DNA of 64,000 bases from Bacillota bacterium (GCA_017472365.1 JAFUQN010000030.1:1-64000); one strand, 5' to 3'; positions 36,100 to 46,159 are shown, numbered from the stretch's first letter. A program made the numbers and translations. The notes: a model not told the origin generated them from the sequence alone.

Positions 36100-36535
36100 A
36101 ATACTTCTATAGGAAATAGCATATGTACTAAACTCACCATGACTCTGCAACATTTACGTAAACACGTCCTCAACACTTTTCGACGTAAATCTAAAGCATC
36201 TAAAATCAAAAACATTGTCTCCGATTTACGTAAAGTTCCATTCCTTTTGTCTTACCGTAAATAATGTAGTGGATTGAATGAATATCATGTCCGAAAACTC
36301 ACTCCCACTCAACTCGATTTACTTTTTTCATGTAAAATTACAATTTTTTAGAACTCCAATTTGAAATTACAGATATAATTCCTTCACACATTGCACTTTA
36401 AGCTCTTATTACCGACAGCTTCTTCGTATTTTTTTACGTAGATCACACAAATAAAGGTGTTTACGTAAACACTCCGAAAGAATAATGAAAATCATCTGTT
36501 GAGACCATTCTCCAATCATTCTAATCTGAAAAACA
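36100..36535. promoter_or_regulatory. AT-rich gene-free stretch with repeated TTTACGTAAA-type palindromes
   Basis: No credible gene between rbgA and the AGCS gene. The stretch is clearly more AT-rich than its neighbours. It contains ATTTACGTAAA (about 36152-36162), ATTTACGTAAA (36224-36234), the related CGTAAAT and CCGTAAAT sites, TTTTACGTAGA (about 36431) and a perfect 16-bp palindrome GTGTTTACGTAAACAC (36458-36473). These look like repeated protein-binding sites or a decayed element. Function unknown. Confidence 0.5.
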
Positions 36536-36541
36536 AATAAA

Positions 36542-36588
36542 AATACTGGTATCCGATCAGCATTTCCTGTTTCTCGAACACCAGTATT
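36542..36588 (-). terminator. Terminator of the AGCS symporter gene
   Basis: AATACTGG / CCAGTATT stem followed on the minus strand by a T-rich run (TTTTATTTGTTTTTC). Confidence 0.65.
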
Positions 36589-36608
36589 CAATATCTTAAT
36601 TATATTTT

Positions 36609-37985
36609 CTATTTCTTCGTCGCATCCTTCAGTTCATTGATGATCATTCCGGACAGAGCCAGCAATGCCAGGACGTTGGGTACAACCATCAGCTGGTTGA
36701 ACATGTCAGCCAGTTCCCAAACCAGATTATTGGATAACAGAGAACCCAGGAACATGAAGATAATAGCGATGATCATGTAAGGAAGAACTGCCTTCTTACC
36801 GAACAGATATTCCACGTTCAGCTTACCAAACAAGTTCCAGCTGAGGATGGTGGAGAATGCGAAGAACAGTAAGCAGATGGCTACAAATGCACCACCCAGG
36901 CTTTCACCGAACACAGATCCAAAGGCCAGCTGCGCCATATTAGTCTTTCCTACACCTTCTGCAGCACCGGTAGCTAACACGCCGTCAGCGGTGTACAGGG
37001 TAGAAATAACAACTAAAGCAGTCATAGTCAGAACCACGAAGGTGTCGATGAAGACGCTGACCATAGCCACAACACCCTGATCGTGAGGTCTCTTTACATT
37101 AGCCATGGCATGAGCATGCGGTGTGGAACCCATACCAGCTTCGTTGGAGAACAGACCTCTCTTCGCACCCTGGCTGATGGCCGTTTTAATGGCATAACCG
37201 AAACCACCGCCGATGATGGCTTCCGGATGGAAGGCATACTTGAAGATCAAACCGATGGCTTCCGGTACATAGGAAGCTCTCATGATCAGCAGAACGATAC
37301 CACCCACCAGATATAACGTAGCCATGACCGGAACTAGCTTTTCAGTTACGGAAGCAATACGGCTTGCGCCACCGATGAAGATAATGGCAGCAAATACACA
37401 AAGCGCTGCACCAACGATCCAGGTGGGAATACCAAAGGCATTGTAGCAGGATTCGCCGATGGAGTTGGCCTGTACCATGGTGCCCATGAAGCCCAGCGCC
37501 AGGATCGTAGCCACGGAGAAGAATGTAGCCAGAGCCTTACCGAAGCCACCCTTAAATGCAGTCTGGATGTAATACACGGGACCACCCTGAACAGTACCGT
37601 CTTTTTCAACGATACGGGTCTGCTGCGCTAATACCGCTTCCGCATATACAGTGGCCATACCAAAGAAAGCGATGATCCACATCCAGAAGATGGCACCGGG
37701 GCCACCGGTTAGGATCGCACCGCAGGCACCGACGATATTACCGGTACCAACCTGCGCAGCGATTGCCGTGGTCAGCGCCTGGAAGGAACTCATCCCCACT
37801 TCCTGCTTTCCGCCATTTAAGCTGAAATTTCCAAATACGCCGCGGAGACCTTCCCCGAAGCAGCGTACCTGTACAAAACGAGTACGAATCGTGAAATACA
37901 GACCGCAGGCAACCAGCATAAAAATCAGAATGTAGTCAGATAAATAACCATTGATTGTTTGTACTACTTTTAATAAAGCGTCCAT
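36609..37985 (-). CDS. Sodium:alanine/glycine symporter (AGCS family)
   Basis: 458 residues from 37985 (MDALLKVVQ, CAGGAG ribosome site). The longer open frame runs back into the riboswitch and is not used. About ten membrane segments are present with the family signatures ALTTAIAAQVGTGNIVG, FWMWIIAFFGMATVYAEAV and SNEAGMGSTPHAHA. It imports glycine or alanine with sodium at the plasma membrane. The glycine riboswitch directly upstream indicates that glycine is a physiological substrate and signal. It lies beside fhs, in keeping with glycine-linked one-carbon metabolism. Confidence 0.93.
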   Translation of the reverse strand: MDALLKVVQTINGYLSDYILIFMLVACGLYFTIRTRFVQVRCFGEGLRGVFGNFSLNGGKQEVGMSSFQALTTAIAAQVGTGNIVGACGAILTGGPGAIFWMWIIAFFGMATVYAEAVLAQQTRIVEKDGTVQGGPVYYIQTAFKGGFGKALATFFSVATILALGFMGTMVQANSIGESCYNAFGIPTWIVGAALCVFAAIIFIGGASRIASVTEKLVPVMATLYLVGGIVLLIMRASYVPEAIGLIFKYAFHPEAIIGGGFGYAIKTAISQGAKRGLFSNEAGMGSTPHAHAMANVKRPHDQGVVAMVSVFIDTFVVLTMTALVVISTLYTADGVLATGAAEGVGKTNMAQLAFGSVFGESLGGAFVAICLLFFAFSTILSWNLFGKLNVEYLFGKKAVLPYMIIAIIFMFLGSLLSNNLVWELADMFNQLMVVPNVLALLALSGMIINELKDATKK

Positions 37986-38024
37986 AATTTTGTTTTCTCC
38001 TGTTTCTTTAAGTATTTTTCGAAC

Positions 38025-38052
38025 GAAAAAAGCCACTGAACAAATCAGTGAC
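38025..38052 (-). terminator. Expression-platform terminator of the glycine riboswitch
   Basis: GTCACTGA / TCAGTGGC stem followed on the minus strand by TTTTTTCG, located between the aptamer and the symporter start. Confidence 0.8.
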
Positions 38053-38216
38053 TCCAAAGAACAGGGCAGCATGTGCACGAAAGACCGTAAGCGCTTACGG
38101 CTCATATGTACGTCTGTCCTTTCGCCTGAGAGATTCGGCATCGATGGCGACCCTCATTGATCGCATCCACACCTTGCACCTTCGGCACCCGCCCGAAGCG
38201 GGATTCTCCAGAGTTC
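38053..38216 (-). ncRNA. Glycine riboswitch (single aptamer)
   Basis: The minus strand shows the core CTCTGGAGAATCCCGC, GCCGAAGGTGCAAG and ATCTCTCAGGCGAAAGGACAGA in the right order. I see one aptamer core, not a tandem pair, followed by a terminator. It precedes the AGCS symporter. Confidence 0.88.
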
Positions 38217-38347
38217 CTCCATTTACGGTCTCGTTCGATTCCGTAAATTTCATCGGTTTTATTCAACTGAGATATGTTTTATCACATATCCACAGGGTTG
38301 TCAACACTTTGCGTAAAAAAGAATTCACACCACAAAACTTTATAAAA

Positions 38348-38371
38348 AGAGGCCATCCGCAGATGGCCTCT
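38348..38371 (-). terminator. fhs terminator
   Basis: AGAGGCCAT / ATGGCCTCT stem followed by TTTTTATA on the minus strand. Confidence 0.85.
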
Positions 38372-38388
38372 CAAATTACAATGATACA

Positions 38389-38412
38389 GGCAACCGCTCG
38401 CCTGCGGCTCGC
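38389..38412 (-). repeat. REP-like palindrome directly after fhs
   Basis: Minus strand: GCGAGCC GCA GGCGAGCGGTTGCC, starting two bases after the fhs stop codon. The stem is imperfect. Confidence 0.5.
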
Positions 38413-38414
38413 TC

Positions 38415-40091
38415 TTAGAACAGACCGCTGATCTTTCCGTTTTCGTCAACGTCGATCTTTTCTGCAGCCGGCACCTTGGGCAGACCGGGCATGGTCATGA
38501 TATCGCCGGTCAGAGCAACGATGAAACCAGCACCAGCGGATACCTTCAGGTTGCGAACGGTCACAGTGAAGCCTTCCGGAGCGCCTAACAGCTTCGCATC
38601 GTCGGAGAAGCTGTACTGGGTCTTCGCCATACAGATGGGCATCTTGTCAAAGCCCAGTTCTTCCAGCTGAGCAGCCTGCTTCTTGGCATTGGCAGTCAGG
38701 ATCACATCGTCAGCACGGTAGATCTTCTGAGCAATGGCTCTCAGCTTGTTTTCAATGGTATCTTCCACGTCATAGCAGAAGGTGAAGTCATTTTCTTCTT
38801 CGCACAGTCTGACAACCGCATTGGCCAGATCAACGCCGCCTTCACCGCCCTTGCCCCAAACTTCGGACAGTTCTACATTTACGCCCAGACGCTTGCATTC
38901 TTCGCGAACCAGTTCCAGTTCAGCCACGGTGTCGGTGGGGAATCTGTTGATGGCTACAACTGCAGGCAGCTTGTATACCTGAGTGATATTTTCGATATGT
39001 CTTAACAGGTTGGGCAGGCCCTTCTTCAGAGCCTCCAGATTTTCGTTGTTCAGTTCTGCCTTGGGAACACCGCCGTGGTTCTTCAGCGCACGAACGGTGG
39101 CAACGATAACAACAGCGCTGGGCTTCAGACCAGCCATACGACACTTGATATCCAGGAACTTTTCAGCACCTAAGTCAGCACCGAAACCAGCTTCGGTCAC
39201 AACGTAGTCGCCCATCTTCAGAGCGGTCTTGGTAGCCAGAACGGAGTTACAGCCGTGAGCGATGTTAGCGAAGGGACCACCGTGGATGAATACGGGGGTG
39301 TGTTCCAGAGTCTGAACCAGGTTCGGCTTCATGGCATCCTTCAGCAGAGCAGCCATGGCACCCTGAGCCTTCAGTTCACCAGCAGTAACGGGCTTGTCAT
39401 CATAGGTGTAGGCAACAACGATCTTGGACAGACGATCCTTCAGGTCGTTGATGTCGCTGGCCAGACACAGAATCGCCATGATTTCACTGGCTACGGTGAT
39501 GTCGAAGCCGTCTTCTCTGGGAATACCGTTGACCTTCGCACCCAGACCGTCCACGATGGAACGCAGCTGACGGTCATTCATGTCCACAGCACGTCTCCAG
39601 ATGATCTTTCGAACGTCGATGTTCAGAGCGTTGCCCTGATAAATATGGTTGTCCAGCATGGCTGCCAGCAGGTTGTTGGCTGCACCGATAGCATGGAAAT
39701 CACCGGTGAAATGCAGGTTGATATCTTCCATGGGGATGACCTGAGCATAACCGCCGCCGGCAGCTCCGCCCTTCACGCCGAATACAGGTCCCAGAGAGGG
39801 TTCTCTCAGCGCAACGGTAACCTTCTTACCGATTTTCTTTAAACCGTCAGCCAGGCCTACGGTGGTGGTGGTCTTACCTTCACCGGCAGGAGTCGGGTTG
39901 ATGGCAGTTACCAGGATCAGCTTACCGTCGGGTCTGTCCTGACGATCCTTTAATAACTGGTTACTGATCTTTGCTTTGTAATTTCCGTACAGTTCCACAT
40001 AAGAGGGATCGATTTCTGCAGCTTCTGCGATCTGCATGATAGGCAGGATCTCAGCTTCCTGTGCGATCTGAATGTCGGTCTTGAATTCCAT
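38415..40091 (-). CDS. fhs: Formate-tetrahydrofolate ligase
   Basis: 558 residues from 40091 ([10 protein letters not shown], after GGAGAAAAG), the normal length. The P-loop [15 protein letters not shown] is near residue 66. Other signatures are [22 protein letters not shown] and [14 protein letters not shown]. The enzyme makes 10-formyl-tetrahydrofolate from formate and ATP in the cytoplasm, feeding purine synthesis or the reductive glycine/acetyl-CoA routes. It neighbours a glycine-controlled symporter. Polyglutamylated folate would come from folC in the same window. Confidence 0.97.
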   Translation of the reverse strand: MEFKTDIQIAQEAEILPIMQIAEAAEIDPSYVELYGNYKAKISNQLLKDRQDRPDGKLILVTAINPTPAGEGKTTTTVGLADGLKKIGKKVTVALREPSLGPVFGVKGGAAGGGYAQVIPMEDINLHFTGDFHAIGAANNLLAAMLDNHIYQGNALNIDVRKIIWRRAVDMNDRQLRSIVDGLGAKVNGIPREDGFDITVASEIMAILCLASDINDLKDRLSKIVVAYTYDDKPVTAGELKAQGAMAALLKDAMKPNLVQTLEHTPVFIHGGPFANIAHGCNSVLATKTALKMGDYVVTEAGFGADLGAEKFLDIKCRMAGLKPSAVVIVATVRALKNHGGVPKAELNNENLEALKKGLPNLLRHIENITQVYKLPAVVAINRFPTDTVAELELVREECKRLGVNVELSEVWGKGGEGGVDLANAVVRLCEEENDFTFCYDVEDTIENKLRAIAQKIYRADDVILTANAKKQAAQLEELGFDKMPICMAKTQYSFSDDAKLLGAPEGFTVTVRNLKVSAGAGFIVALTGDIMTMPGLPKVPAAEKIDVDENGKISGLF

Positions 40092-40301
40092 TTCTTTTCT
40101 CCTTTTGTCCTGAAACAGGTCATCGCTCAATACTATCGTTCAACGCTTTGCAAAGCGCAAAGTTATCTATTTTCACCATACTCCAATTCACGACAATTCG
40201 CAAGGTCTTTTTTCAGTTTTTTTCATTTTTATTATTCAATCACGAACATTTATTTAGTTTTATAAAATATAGTTCGTATTTTTGACTTTTTTACATTCTT
40301 C

Positions 40302-40330
40302 TTGAGGCTTCCATCCGAAAATGATATACT
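40302..40330 (+). promoter_or_regulatory. Promoter of the DUF815 ATPase gene
   Basis: TTGAGG (40302-40307), 17 bases, TATACT (40325-40330). It is followed after about 30 bases by AGGAGG and the start codon. Confidence 0.65.
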
Positions 40331-40375
40331 TTTCTGGAGAAACAACCACAACAACACAGGAGGGTACGACAATTT

Positions 40376-41575
40376 ATGAATCCTACACATATGCTGAGAG
40401 CCAGACTTTCCAGCCTGGCCATATTCCGAAACTTACTTCACAGCCCTGTCATGGAAAAATTCATGGCGCTGTTGGCTTGTTCCAATAGCGATACTGCCGA
40501 AGCGGTCAGCCGCTACTCTGACTTTGTCTCGGAACTGTATCGCGAAGAAGAAGACTTTGGTCACTACATCCTGAATTTCATCCTGGAAGACGAAAACTCC
40601 TATATGTTAGCCAAGTGCGTCGGAAAGTCCACTGAAGGTCCTATGGAAGAAGCCTTGGATCGGGAACTGGAACTGATCCAGGAACTGTGTTCCCTGACCA
40701 GCGATGATGTCAAGGCACTGATTCCTGAATATGATGGTTTCCTCCCCGGTTGGAATACTACCACCGTGGATCTGAAAACTATTTATCACGACCGCATCGC
40801 CAACATCCACAAAATCGGCTACGGTATCTTTGCACAGTACCACATGTTCTCCATCAACGACGGCGAAATCGTACCGATCAAACATCCCGATCCCCAGAGA
40901 CTGGATCAGCTGTCGGACTACGAAATGGAACGCAACAAGGTCATCCGCAACACGGAAGCCCTGCTCACCGGCGGCCCTGCCTCCAATGTCCTGCTCTACG
41001 GCGATGCCGGGACCGGAAAGAGTTCCACCATCAAGGCAATCGCTAACGCGTACAAAGACCAGGGTCTTCGCATGATCGAAGTAAAAAAGAACCAGCTGTA
41101 TCAAATTCCTGATATCGTTGAGACCCTGTCCAATAATCCTTTGAAGTTCATCCTGTTCATCGACGACCTGAGCTTTACCTCCAATGACGACGACTTTGCA
41201 GCTTTAAAAGCAATTTTAGAAGGCAGCATCTCCGGAAAGAGTTCCAATCTGGTAATCTACGCCACCTCCAACCGCCGTCATCTGATCAAAGAAACCATGA
41301 CAGAGCGACAGGGCGACGAACTGCATCTGAACGACACCATGCAGGAGCTGATGAGCTTGTCTGCAAGATTCGGTCTGATCATCACCTATCAGCGTCCCGA
41401 CAAGAAGGTCTACGTTAATATCGTAAAGCATTTGGCCCAGCAGTACGGAATCGACATGGACGAAGAACTGCTGATCCAGAAGGCCGAAGCCCACGCCATC
41501 CGTGCCAACGGTCGAAGCCCCAGAACGGCGAAACAGTTCATCGAACTGCTGAAGACAGAAATCATCTCTCAGTAA
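40376..41575 (+). CDS. DUF815-family ATP-binding AAA protein
   Basis: 399 residues. AAA core with Walker A YGDAGTGKSSTIKAIAN near residue 208, Walker B FILFIDDLSF, sensor-like VIYATSNRRHLIKE and the ARFGLIITY segment typical of DUF815. The N-terminal ~190 residues are helical and family-specific. The role of this conserved bacterial family is not established. The start at 40376 is 12 bases from AGGAGG; the next ATG at 40391 is possible. It lies 14 bases upstream of a DUF1847 gene, so the two are co-transcribed. Confidence 0.85.
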   Translation: MNPTHMLRARLSSLAIFRNLLHSPVMEKFMALLACSNSDTAEAVSRYSDFVSELYREEEDFGHYILNFILEDENSYMLAKCVGKSTEGPMEEALDRELELIQELCSLTSDDVKALIPEYDGFLPGWNTTTVDLKTIYHDRIANIHKIGYGIFAQYHMFSINDGEIVPIKHPDPQRLDQLSDYEMERNKVIRNTEALLTGGPASNVLLYGDAGTGKSSTIKAIANAYKDQGLRMIEVKKNQLYQIPDIVETLSNNPLKFILFIDDLSFTSNDDDFAALKAILEGSISGKSSNLVIYATSNRRHLIKETMTERQGDELHLNDTMQELMSLSARFGLIITYQRPDKKVYVNIVKHLAQQYGIDMDEELLIQKAEAHAIRANGRSPRTAKQFIELLKTEIISQ

Positions 41576-41589
41576 GGAGGATCTTATCA

Positions 41590-42249
41590 ATGGAAAAGAA
41601 AGTTTTAAGCTGTGTACATTGCGGCGTGAAAAATTGTCAAGACCAAAAGGGAGAGTATCCTCCGTTCTGTTTAACACAAAAACCCGAAACGCAAGCTCCT
41701 TTGGAAGAAAGCTGGAAAATCTACGCAGAAAACGACGAAGTCAGAAAAATAGCCGTTGCTTCCGCTCAGGTCGAAGCCGAACATTACTGTCAGGCTACCC
41801 GTGTACAGGAAGTTCTGTATTTCGCCAAGAAACTGGGTGCAAAGAAAATCGGAATCGCTACTTGTGTCGGTCTTCTCAACGAAGCCCGTAAATTTGCCCG
41901 TATCCTGGAAGCTCAGGGTTTCGAGCCTTACGGTGTCGCCTGTAAAGTCGGAAGCCGTTCCAAAGAAGAACTGGGTATGAAGGATGAAGAAAAAGTCTAC
42001 CCCGGAACGTACGAACCCTATTGTAATCCCGTTGGTCAGGCTCTTCTGTTAAACCAGGCTAAGACGGATCTGAACGTTATCATCGGCCTTTGTGTTGGCC
42101 ATGACTCTCTGTTCATCAAGTATTCTGATGCCATCGTGACCTGTCTCATCGCTAAGGACAGAGTCCTGGCCCACAATCCTTGTGGTGCGCTGTATTCCGA
42201 TTACTTTGATCATTTAACAGACAAGCCCATGTTCCCGGATGAAGAATAG
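41590..42249 (+). CDS. DUF1847 metal-binding protein
   Basis: 219 residues. The N-terminus has a cysteine set CVHCGVKNC plus PPFC, which probably binds a metal. The rest (KKLGAKKIGIATCVGL, VIIGLCVGHDSLFIKYSDA, VLAHNPCGALY) matches DUF1847 proteins of anaerobes. The biochemical role is unknown. AAGGAGG precedes the start. Second gene after the DUF815 ATPase and closed by a long bidirectional terminator. Confidence 0.85.
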   Translation: MEKKVLSCVHCGVKNCQDQKGEYPPFCLTQKPETQAPLEESWKIYAENDEVRKIAVASAQVEAEHYCQATRVQEVLYFAKKLGAKKIGIATCVGLLNEARKFARILEAQGFEPYGVACKVGSRSKEELGMKDEEKVYPGTYEPYCNPVGQALLLNQAKTDLNVIIGLCVGHDSLFIKYSDAIVTCLIAKDRVLAHNPCGALYSDYFDHLTDKPMFPDEE

Positions 42250-42261
42250 TATCTAAAATAG

Positions 42262-42321
42262 AAAAGGAGCTGTCATTTCAGCTGACCGGATAAGGTCAGT
42301 TGAAATGACAGCTCCTTTTTA
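42262..42321. terminator. Long bidirectional terminator
   Basis: 19-base arms AAAAGGAGCTG...TTTCA / TGAAA...CAGCTCCTTTT with an internal CTGACC/GGTCAG stem, lying between convergent genes, with T-runs on both strands. Confidence 0.9.
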
Positions 42322-42334
42322 TTCTTTTAAACTC

Positions 42335-43714
42335 TTATTTTCTCTTTTTGAAGATCAGGCTTCGGAACAGGATCACGTTCATTACAATAAAGAACAAAGT
42401 CAGGATCCCTAAAGTCAAATAAGGTTTCACCGGAGCCATGGTTGCCAGAAGCATCAGCGGAAAACCGAACACGATGGCCGGAAAGTTCTGATATACCATG
42501 TTGTCCGCAGCGGGAGTTTCAAATTCGCCGTCGATTTCACGCAGCAGGATAACACCCGTACTTGCAGTACCTGTCAGCATCCCGTACATCGCCAGGAACT
42601 GCTCTTCCTTATATTCCGGGAACAGCTTTACACAAACGAATCGGACGTAGGCATACGTGCTTACCAGACCGGTAATGCCCAGAATGAGGATAATTCCCCA
42701 GTAATGTTCCAGTGCGCTCAGACGGATTGCTGCGATCCCGGCCACGACCATAACATCGTAGAAGAAGTTGGATGCGCGGGTCATCAGGAAGTCGTTGATA
42801 TACTGTCTGTGGATAATATTTCTTCTGTGAAGCGTATTGATCACAGCCTTGGTCAGCGTTGCAGTCAGGACCCCCAGAAGGAAATTGAACCCGAAAATAA
42901 CGGACTTCATCCCTGGAAGAATGGATCCAAGAATATTCATCAGTAAGTAAGCCAGCATATAGGCAACCATGATCAGCGCCACCTGAATGGTCAGCTTGTC
43001 CATGCTTTCCTGCATAGGTACTTCGTTTTCTCCCTGGATCTGTTCCGATGTAAGAGCTCCTTCTTCCGAAGCGGATTGTCCGATCACACCTCGTCTTCTT
43101 AAAAGATTCAGGTGGATCACACCGCCGAAGCTGGCACTGAGAAATCCCAGAGCCGCAATGGTCAGCCCAAAGACTTTTCCACCTTCAAATCCGAAGTCAT
43201 TTTCATAAATACCACCGTAGTTCAACGCCTGGCCGGTACCCTGACCGTAACCGAAGGGCAGCAGGACTCCCGCTGCCTGGAAGAATCCATCCATGACTAT
43301 GGCTGCCACGATGGTGATTCCGAACCCCAGAACCGCCTGCAATAAATAAGTCGACACGGTGGTGACACCGGTATTAAAGATTTCAACCGTTCTCTTCTTT
43401 GTCAGCTTTCCTTCGGAACTCTTAAATGTAGCTGCAATGAAACCGAGCGCCAGACAATGATAGGTGATCATTTCCAGCGTTGCAGTCCCGTTTCCCCCGA
43501 AGAAATGAGTATCGAACATGATATTCCCGGTGAAAACTTTATATATCCCGGCAATCACGATCAACAGTCCTCCGCCCAGTACCGAAGTGGGAATCAGCGA
43601 AGTCTGAAGCAGCGGAATCGAACGCTTCATCATATTTGCGACCAGAAGGCTGGCCAAAAGTATGGCGATAATGTTGAAAAATCCCCACACACTATAGTCC
43701 CAAAAATTTTCCAT
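42335..43714 (-). CDS. Sodium/glutamate symporter-like carrier (GltS/ESS family)
   Basis: 459 residues with about ten or more hydrophobic segments in two halves. Family landmarks are PTSVLGGGLLIVI near residue 43, GYGQGTGQALNYGGIYE near 156 and the second-half MLTGTASTGVILLREID. It probably moves glutamate or a related dicarboxylate with sodium across the plasma membrane. It overlaps the end of the upstream acyltransferase gene by 23 bases, with its own GGGAG ribosome site. The substrate is not certain, because members of this superfamily vary. Confidence 0.8.
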   Translation of the reverse strand: MENFWDYSVWGFFNIIAILLASLLVANMMKRSIPLLQTSLIPTSVLGGGLLIVIAGIYKVFTGNIMFDTHFFGGNGTATLEMITYHCLALGFIAATFKSSEGKLTKKRTVEIFNTGVTTVSTYLLQAVLGFGITIVAAIVMDGFFQAAGVLLPFGYGQGTGQALNYGGIYENDFGFEGGKVFGLTIAALGFLSASFGGVIHLNLLRRRGVIGQSASEEGALTSEQIQGENEVPMQESMDKLTIQVALIMVAYMLAYLLMNILGSILPGMKSVIFGFNFLLGVLTATLTKAVINTLHRRNIIHRQYINDFLMTRASNFFYDVMVVAGIAAIRLSALEHYWGIILILGITGLVSTYAYVRFVCVKLFPEYKEEQFLAMYGMLTGTASTGVILLREIDGEFETPAADNMVYQNFPAIVFGFPLMLLATMAPVKPYLTLGILTLFFIVMNVILFRSLIFKKRK

Positions 43715-44915
43715 TTGTATCTCCCGTTGTAATGTTGTGATGTCGATGGTATATATTCACGTATTTCAGCGCATTGAAGTGCGGATCGCCCTTCAACTGA
43801 TACACATGCTGATCGTAATAAATATTGAGCTTGTTTCGGCCCAAAACAGCCATGGCTGTTACCTGGTCAAATGCCATTCTCAGTTCACGGTCCGTTCCTT
43901 CATCCATAACGACCCGGTTTCCGTATAACGTAAATTCTGCATTCTGACGCAGGATTTCTTTTTTCTTTCTGACAATCACTTCAGAAAACGATGCTCTGTC
44001 GCTGAACAGAGGCGAATTCTCATACTGTGTCAAATCCAGTGAATTGATGAAATCTTCCTGATAGTCATACCACTGGCCGAGGAATGTAAAAGGAAATTCA
44101 AACCCGTTTCCGCGAAGTTTCTTATCCTCACCGTAGGTGATTTTCCGATGGCAGCAGGTACATTCGGTTTCGTTTCCTTTGCTTTCAAATTTGGCAAGAC
44201 CACAGTAAGGACATACGTAAATGGCACGTTCCAGATATTCTGCCTGTCTGTTGGAGCGGTAGATTCCTTCGATCTTACTTTCATCCACATCCAACCCTTC
44301 TTCGATCATGGCCATCAGTTCTTCATTGGACAGATCTTTATATTCCTCCGGCTCGATGACTCTGGATACGTAGGAATAGATTTTTCCCTTCCGGATCTTA
44401 TCGCTCCAGCGGGGCTGTACGCCGTAACCTCCTTCGATGCGGTACAGTGCAATGGGAAGCTTCAGACGCTTGGCCAGCGAAGCGATTGCCGGATTCATAT
44501 AAACAGTACGGCCGCTGTAAGTACGGTTTCCTTCCGGAGCAAGAGCGATGGTTCCTCCCTCTTTCGCGACGCGGAGACAGTTCATAACCGCAGTAATATC
44601 GGTCGTTTGTTTCTTGATGGGGATCGGAGCCACCAACCAGCGGATCGCAGATGAAATCCAACCTTTGGAGAAGATATCTTCCGTGGCGATAAAATATAAC
44701 GGTCCCCGAAACGACATTCCAACAAAGAACTGATCGAACGGTGTCTGGTGATTCATCAGAATCAAATAACCGCGATCACCCTGCTCCTCGAACCGGTCTG
44801 CCTGTACCCCGTACTTCCACCGGGTATATGGTGCCAGAAAAAAACGCAGGACGTCCATGACGATCCGATGGCGCGGATAGATCCACTGTTTCGTTTTCTT
44901 TTTCTTCTCAGCCAT
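43692..44915 (-). CDS. Acyltransferase (PlsC-like) with a C-terminal zinc-ribbon region
   Basis: 407 residues from 44915 (MAEKKKKTKQ, AGGAGG at 8 bases). The N-terminal half is a 1-acylglycerol-3-phosphate acyltransferase fold with the NHQTPFD (NHx4D) motif and the APEGNRTYSG motif near residue 130. The C-terminal half has two Cys pairs (CPYCG and CTCC) forming a likely zinc ribbon and a beta-rich domain not found in plain PlsC. It probably acylates a lysophospholipid or another lipid at the membrane. The added domain has an unknown role. Confidence 0.82.
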   Translation of the reverse strand: MAEKKKKTKQWIYPRHRIVMDVLRFFLAPYTRWKYGVQADRFEEQGDRGYLILMNHQTPFDQFFVGMSFRGPLYFIATEDIFSKGWISSAIRWLVAPIPIKKQTTDITAVMNCLRVAKEGGTIALAPEGNRTYSGRTVYMNPAIASLAKRLKLPIALYRIEGGYGVQPRWSDKIRKGKIYSYVSRVIEPEEYKDLSNEELMAMIEEGLDVDESKIEGIYRSNRQAEYLERAIYVCPYCGLAKFESKGNETECTCCHRKITYGEDKKLRGNGFEFPFTFLGQWYDYQEDFINSLDLTQYENSPLFSDRASFSEVIVRKKKEILRQNAEFTLYGNRVVMDEGTDRELRMAFDQVTAMAVLGRNKLNIYYDQHVYQLKGDPHFNALKYVNIYHRHHNITTGDTNGKFLGL

Positions 44916-45094
44916 CGCATGCACCTCCTGTGAAAAGTTTACTTCGAAAACCATTTTGTCATAAAAACGTTGATTATGCAACTTTTCGTCGCATCTTTTT
45001 CATAAATCCCCGGGAACATTTTCCCCTTTCGTTCCGTCTTACCAATAACATGCTGTTGATCTTTGTTCAAAACCATCAAGAGGGGGTTCCTGAT

Positions 45095-46129
45095 ATGAAG
45101 AAACAATTCGACAAAAAGATATGCTCTCTGTTCCTGATCCTGGCCCTGACGCTGGGCCTTCTGACCGGCTGCGGAGGGGGCGCTTCCATGGAAGGCGGCG
45201 CAGATATGGCGCCTGGAGAAAGCTTTGACAAGTTCGAGTCCTCCGACATGGGATTCATCGAAAGTGAATCCAACGGATCTTCCGGTTCGGCTTCCACCCG
45301 TCCTTACGGCGACGATGTGAAACTGATCCTCCGGGCCAATCTGACACTGGAGACCACGGATTTTGACGACTCCGTCACCAAGCTGAATCAGTTGGTGGCC
45401 GACTGCGGAGGCTATTACGAACAGTCCAATGTGGATATGGGGAGCTACTATTCCAGCGGCTATCGCTATGGCCGTTACACCGTCCGCGTTCCTAAGGACA
45501 ATTATGATCGGTTCCTTAACTCCGTGGGCGAGGTCTGTCACCTGACCAGCCGCAACGAATCCGCCGAGGACGTGGGCCTTCAGTACTACGATATCGAATC
45601 GAAAATCCGTCTTCTGGAAATCAAACAGGACCGTCTGATGAAGCTTCTGGAACAGTCCTCCACCATGGAAGACATCATCACACTGGAAAACGCGCTCTCC
45701 GATATCCAGTATCAGCTGGAACAGTTCAACAGTCAGAAAAACCGTTACGACAGCCTGATCGGCTATTCCACCGTGGAGATCCGTCTGGAACAGGTACAGC
45801 GTCTGTCCGGTGAACCCATGGAACAGCAGAGCTTCGGTTCTCAGCTGGGTACCGCTCTGACGGAAGGTCTTCTGAACACGCTGGACGCCTTCTCTGAACT
45901 GCTCCTGACCATCGCGTATAACATCATTCCGCTGACCATTTTCATCGTTATCGTCATCTGCTTCTCCTCCCTTCTGAAAAAACGCAGAAGAAACCGCATG
46001 ATGACAGGCTCTTACAATGGTGGAAACCAGAAAAAATGGTTCCGTAAAAAAGGTCAGACCGTGGGCGAATCTTCTCCTGACGGTGATTTCATTCCCCCCA
46101 GTTCGGAAGATCCGGTTGACCGCAAATAA
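45095..46129 (+). CDS. DUF4349 lipoprotein with coiled coil and C-terminal membrane anchor
   Basis: 344 residues from 45095 (MKKQFDKKIC, AGAGGGGG site). The signal peptide ends at the lipobox LLTGC. A Ser/Gly-rich linker leads to the DUF4349 domain (LILRANLTLETTDFDDSV, YTVRVPKDNYDRFLNSVG, VGLQYYDIESKI). A coiled coil (RLLEIKQDRLMKLLEQSS) is followed by one membrane segment near residue 280 and a basic cytoplasmic tail. The function of the family is unknown; a role at the cell surface is likely. It lies head-to-head with the acyltransferase gene. The promoter of the next gene is inside its 3' end. Confidence 0.85.
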   Translation: MKKQFDKKICSLFLILALTLGLLTGCGGGASMEGGADMAPGESFDKFESSDMGFIESESNGSSGSASTRPYGDDVKLILRANLTLETTDFDDSVTKLNQLVADCGGYYEQSNVDMGSYYSSGYRYGRYTVRVPKDNYDRFLNSVGEVCHLTSRNESAEDVGLQYYDIESKIRLLEIKQDRLMKLLEQSSTMEDIITLENALSDIQYQLEQFNSQKNRYDSLIGYSTVEIRLEQVQRLSGEPMEQQSFGSQLGTALTEGLLNTLDAFSELLLTIAYNIIPLTIFIVIVICFSSLLKKRRRNRMMTGSYNGGNQKKWFRKKGQTVGESSPDGDFIPPSSEDPVDRK

Positions 46130-46144
46130 ACACTGTGGTAAAAT
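46116..46144 (+). promoter_or_regulatory. Promoter of the MATE leader
   Basis: TTGACC (46116-46121), 17 bases, TAAAAT (46139-46144). The -35 lies in the last codons of the DUF4349 gene. Confidence 0.75.
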
Positions 46145-46159
46145 GCAAGACAATCAATA

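Noticed and set aside
40242..40278. LexA-type box upstream of the DUF815 gene
   Set aside because: GAAC and GTTC half sites exist (ACGAAC...GTTCGT) but are more than 20 bp apart instead of 4.
44939..46153. 404-codon minus-strand frame
   Set aside because: Antisense to the DUF4349 lipoprotein, which has a signal peptide, lipobox and ribosome site.
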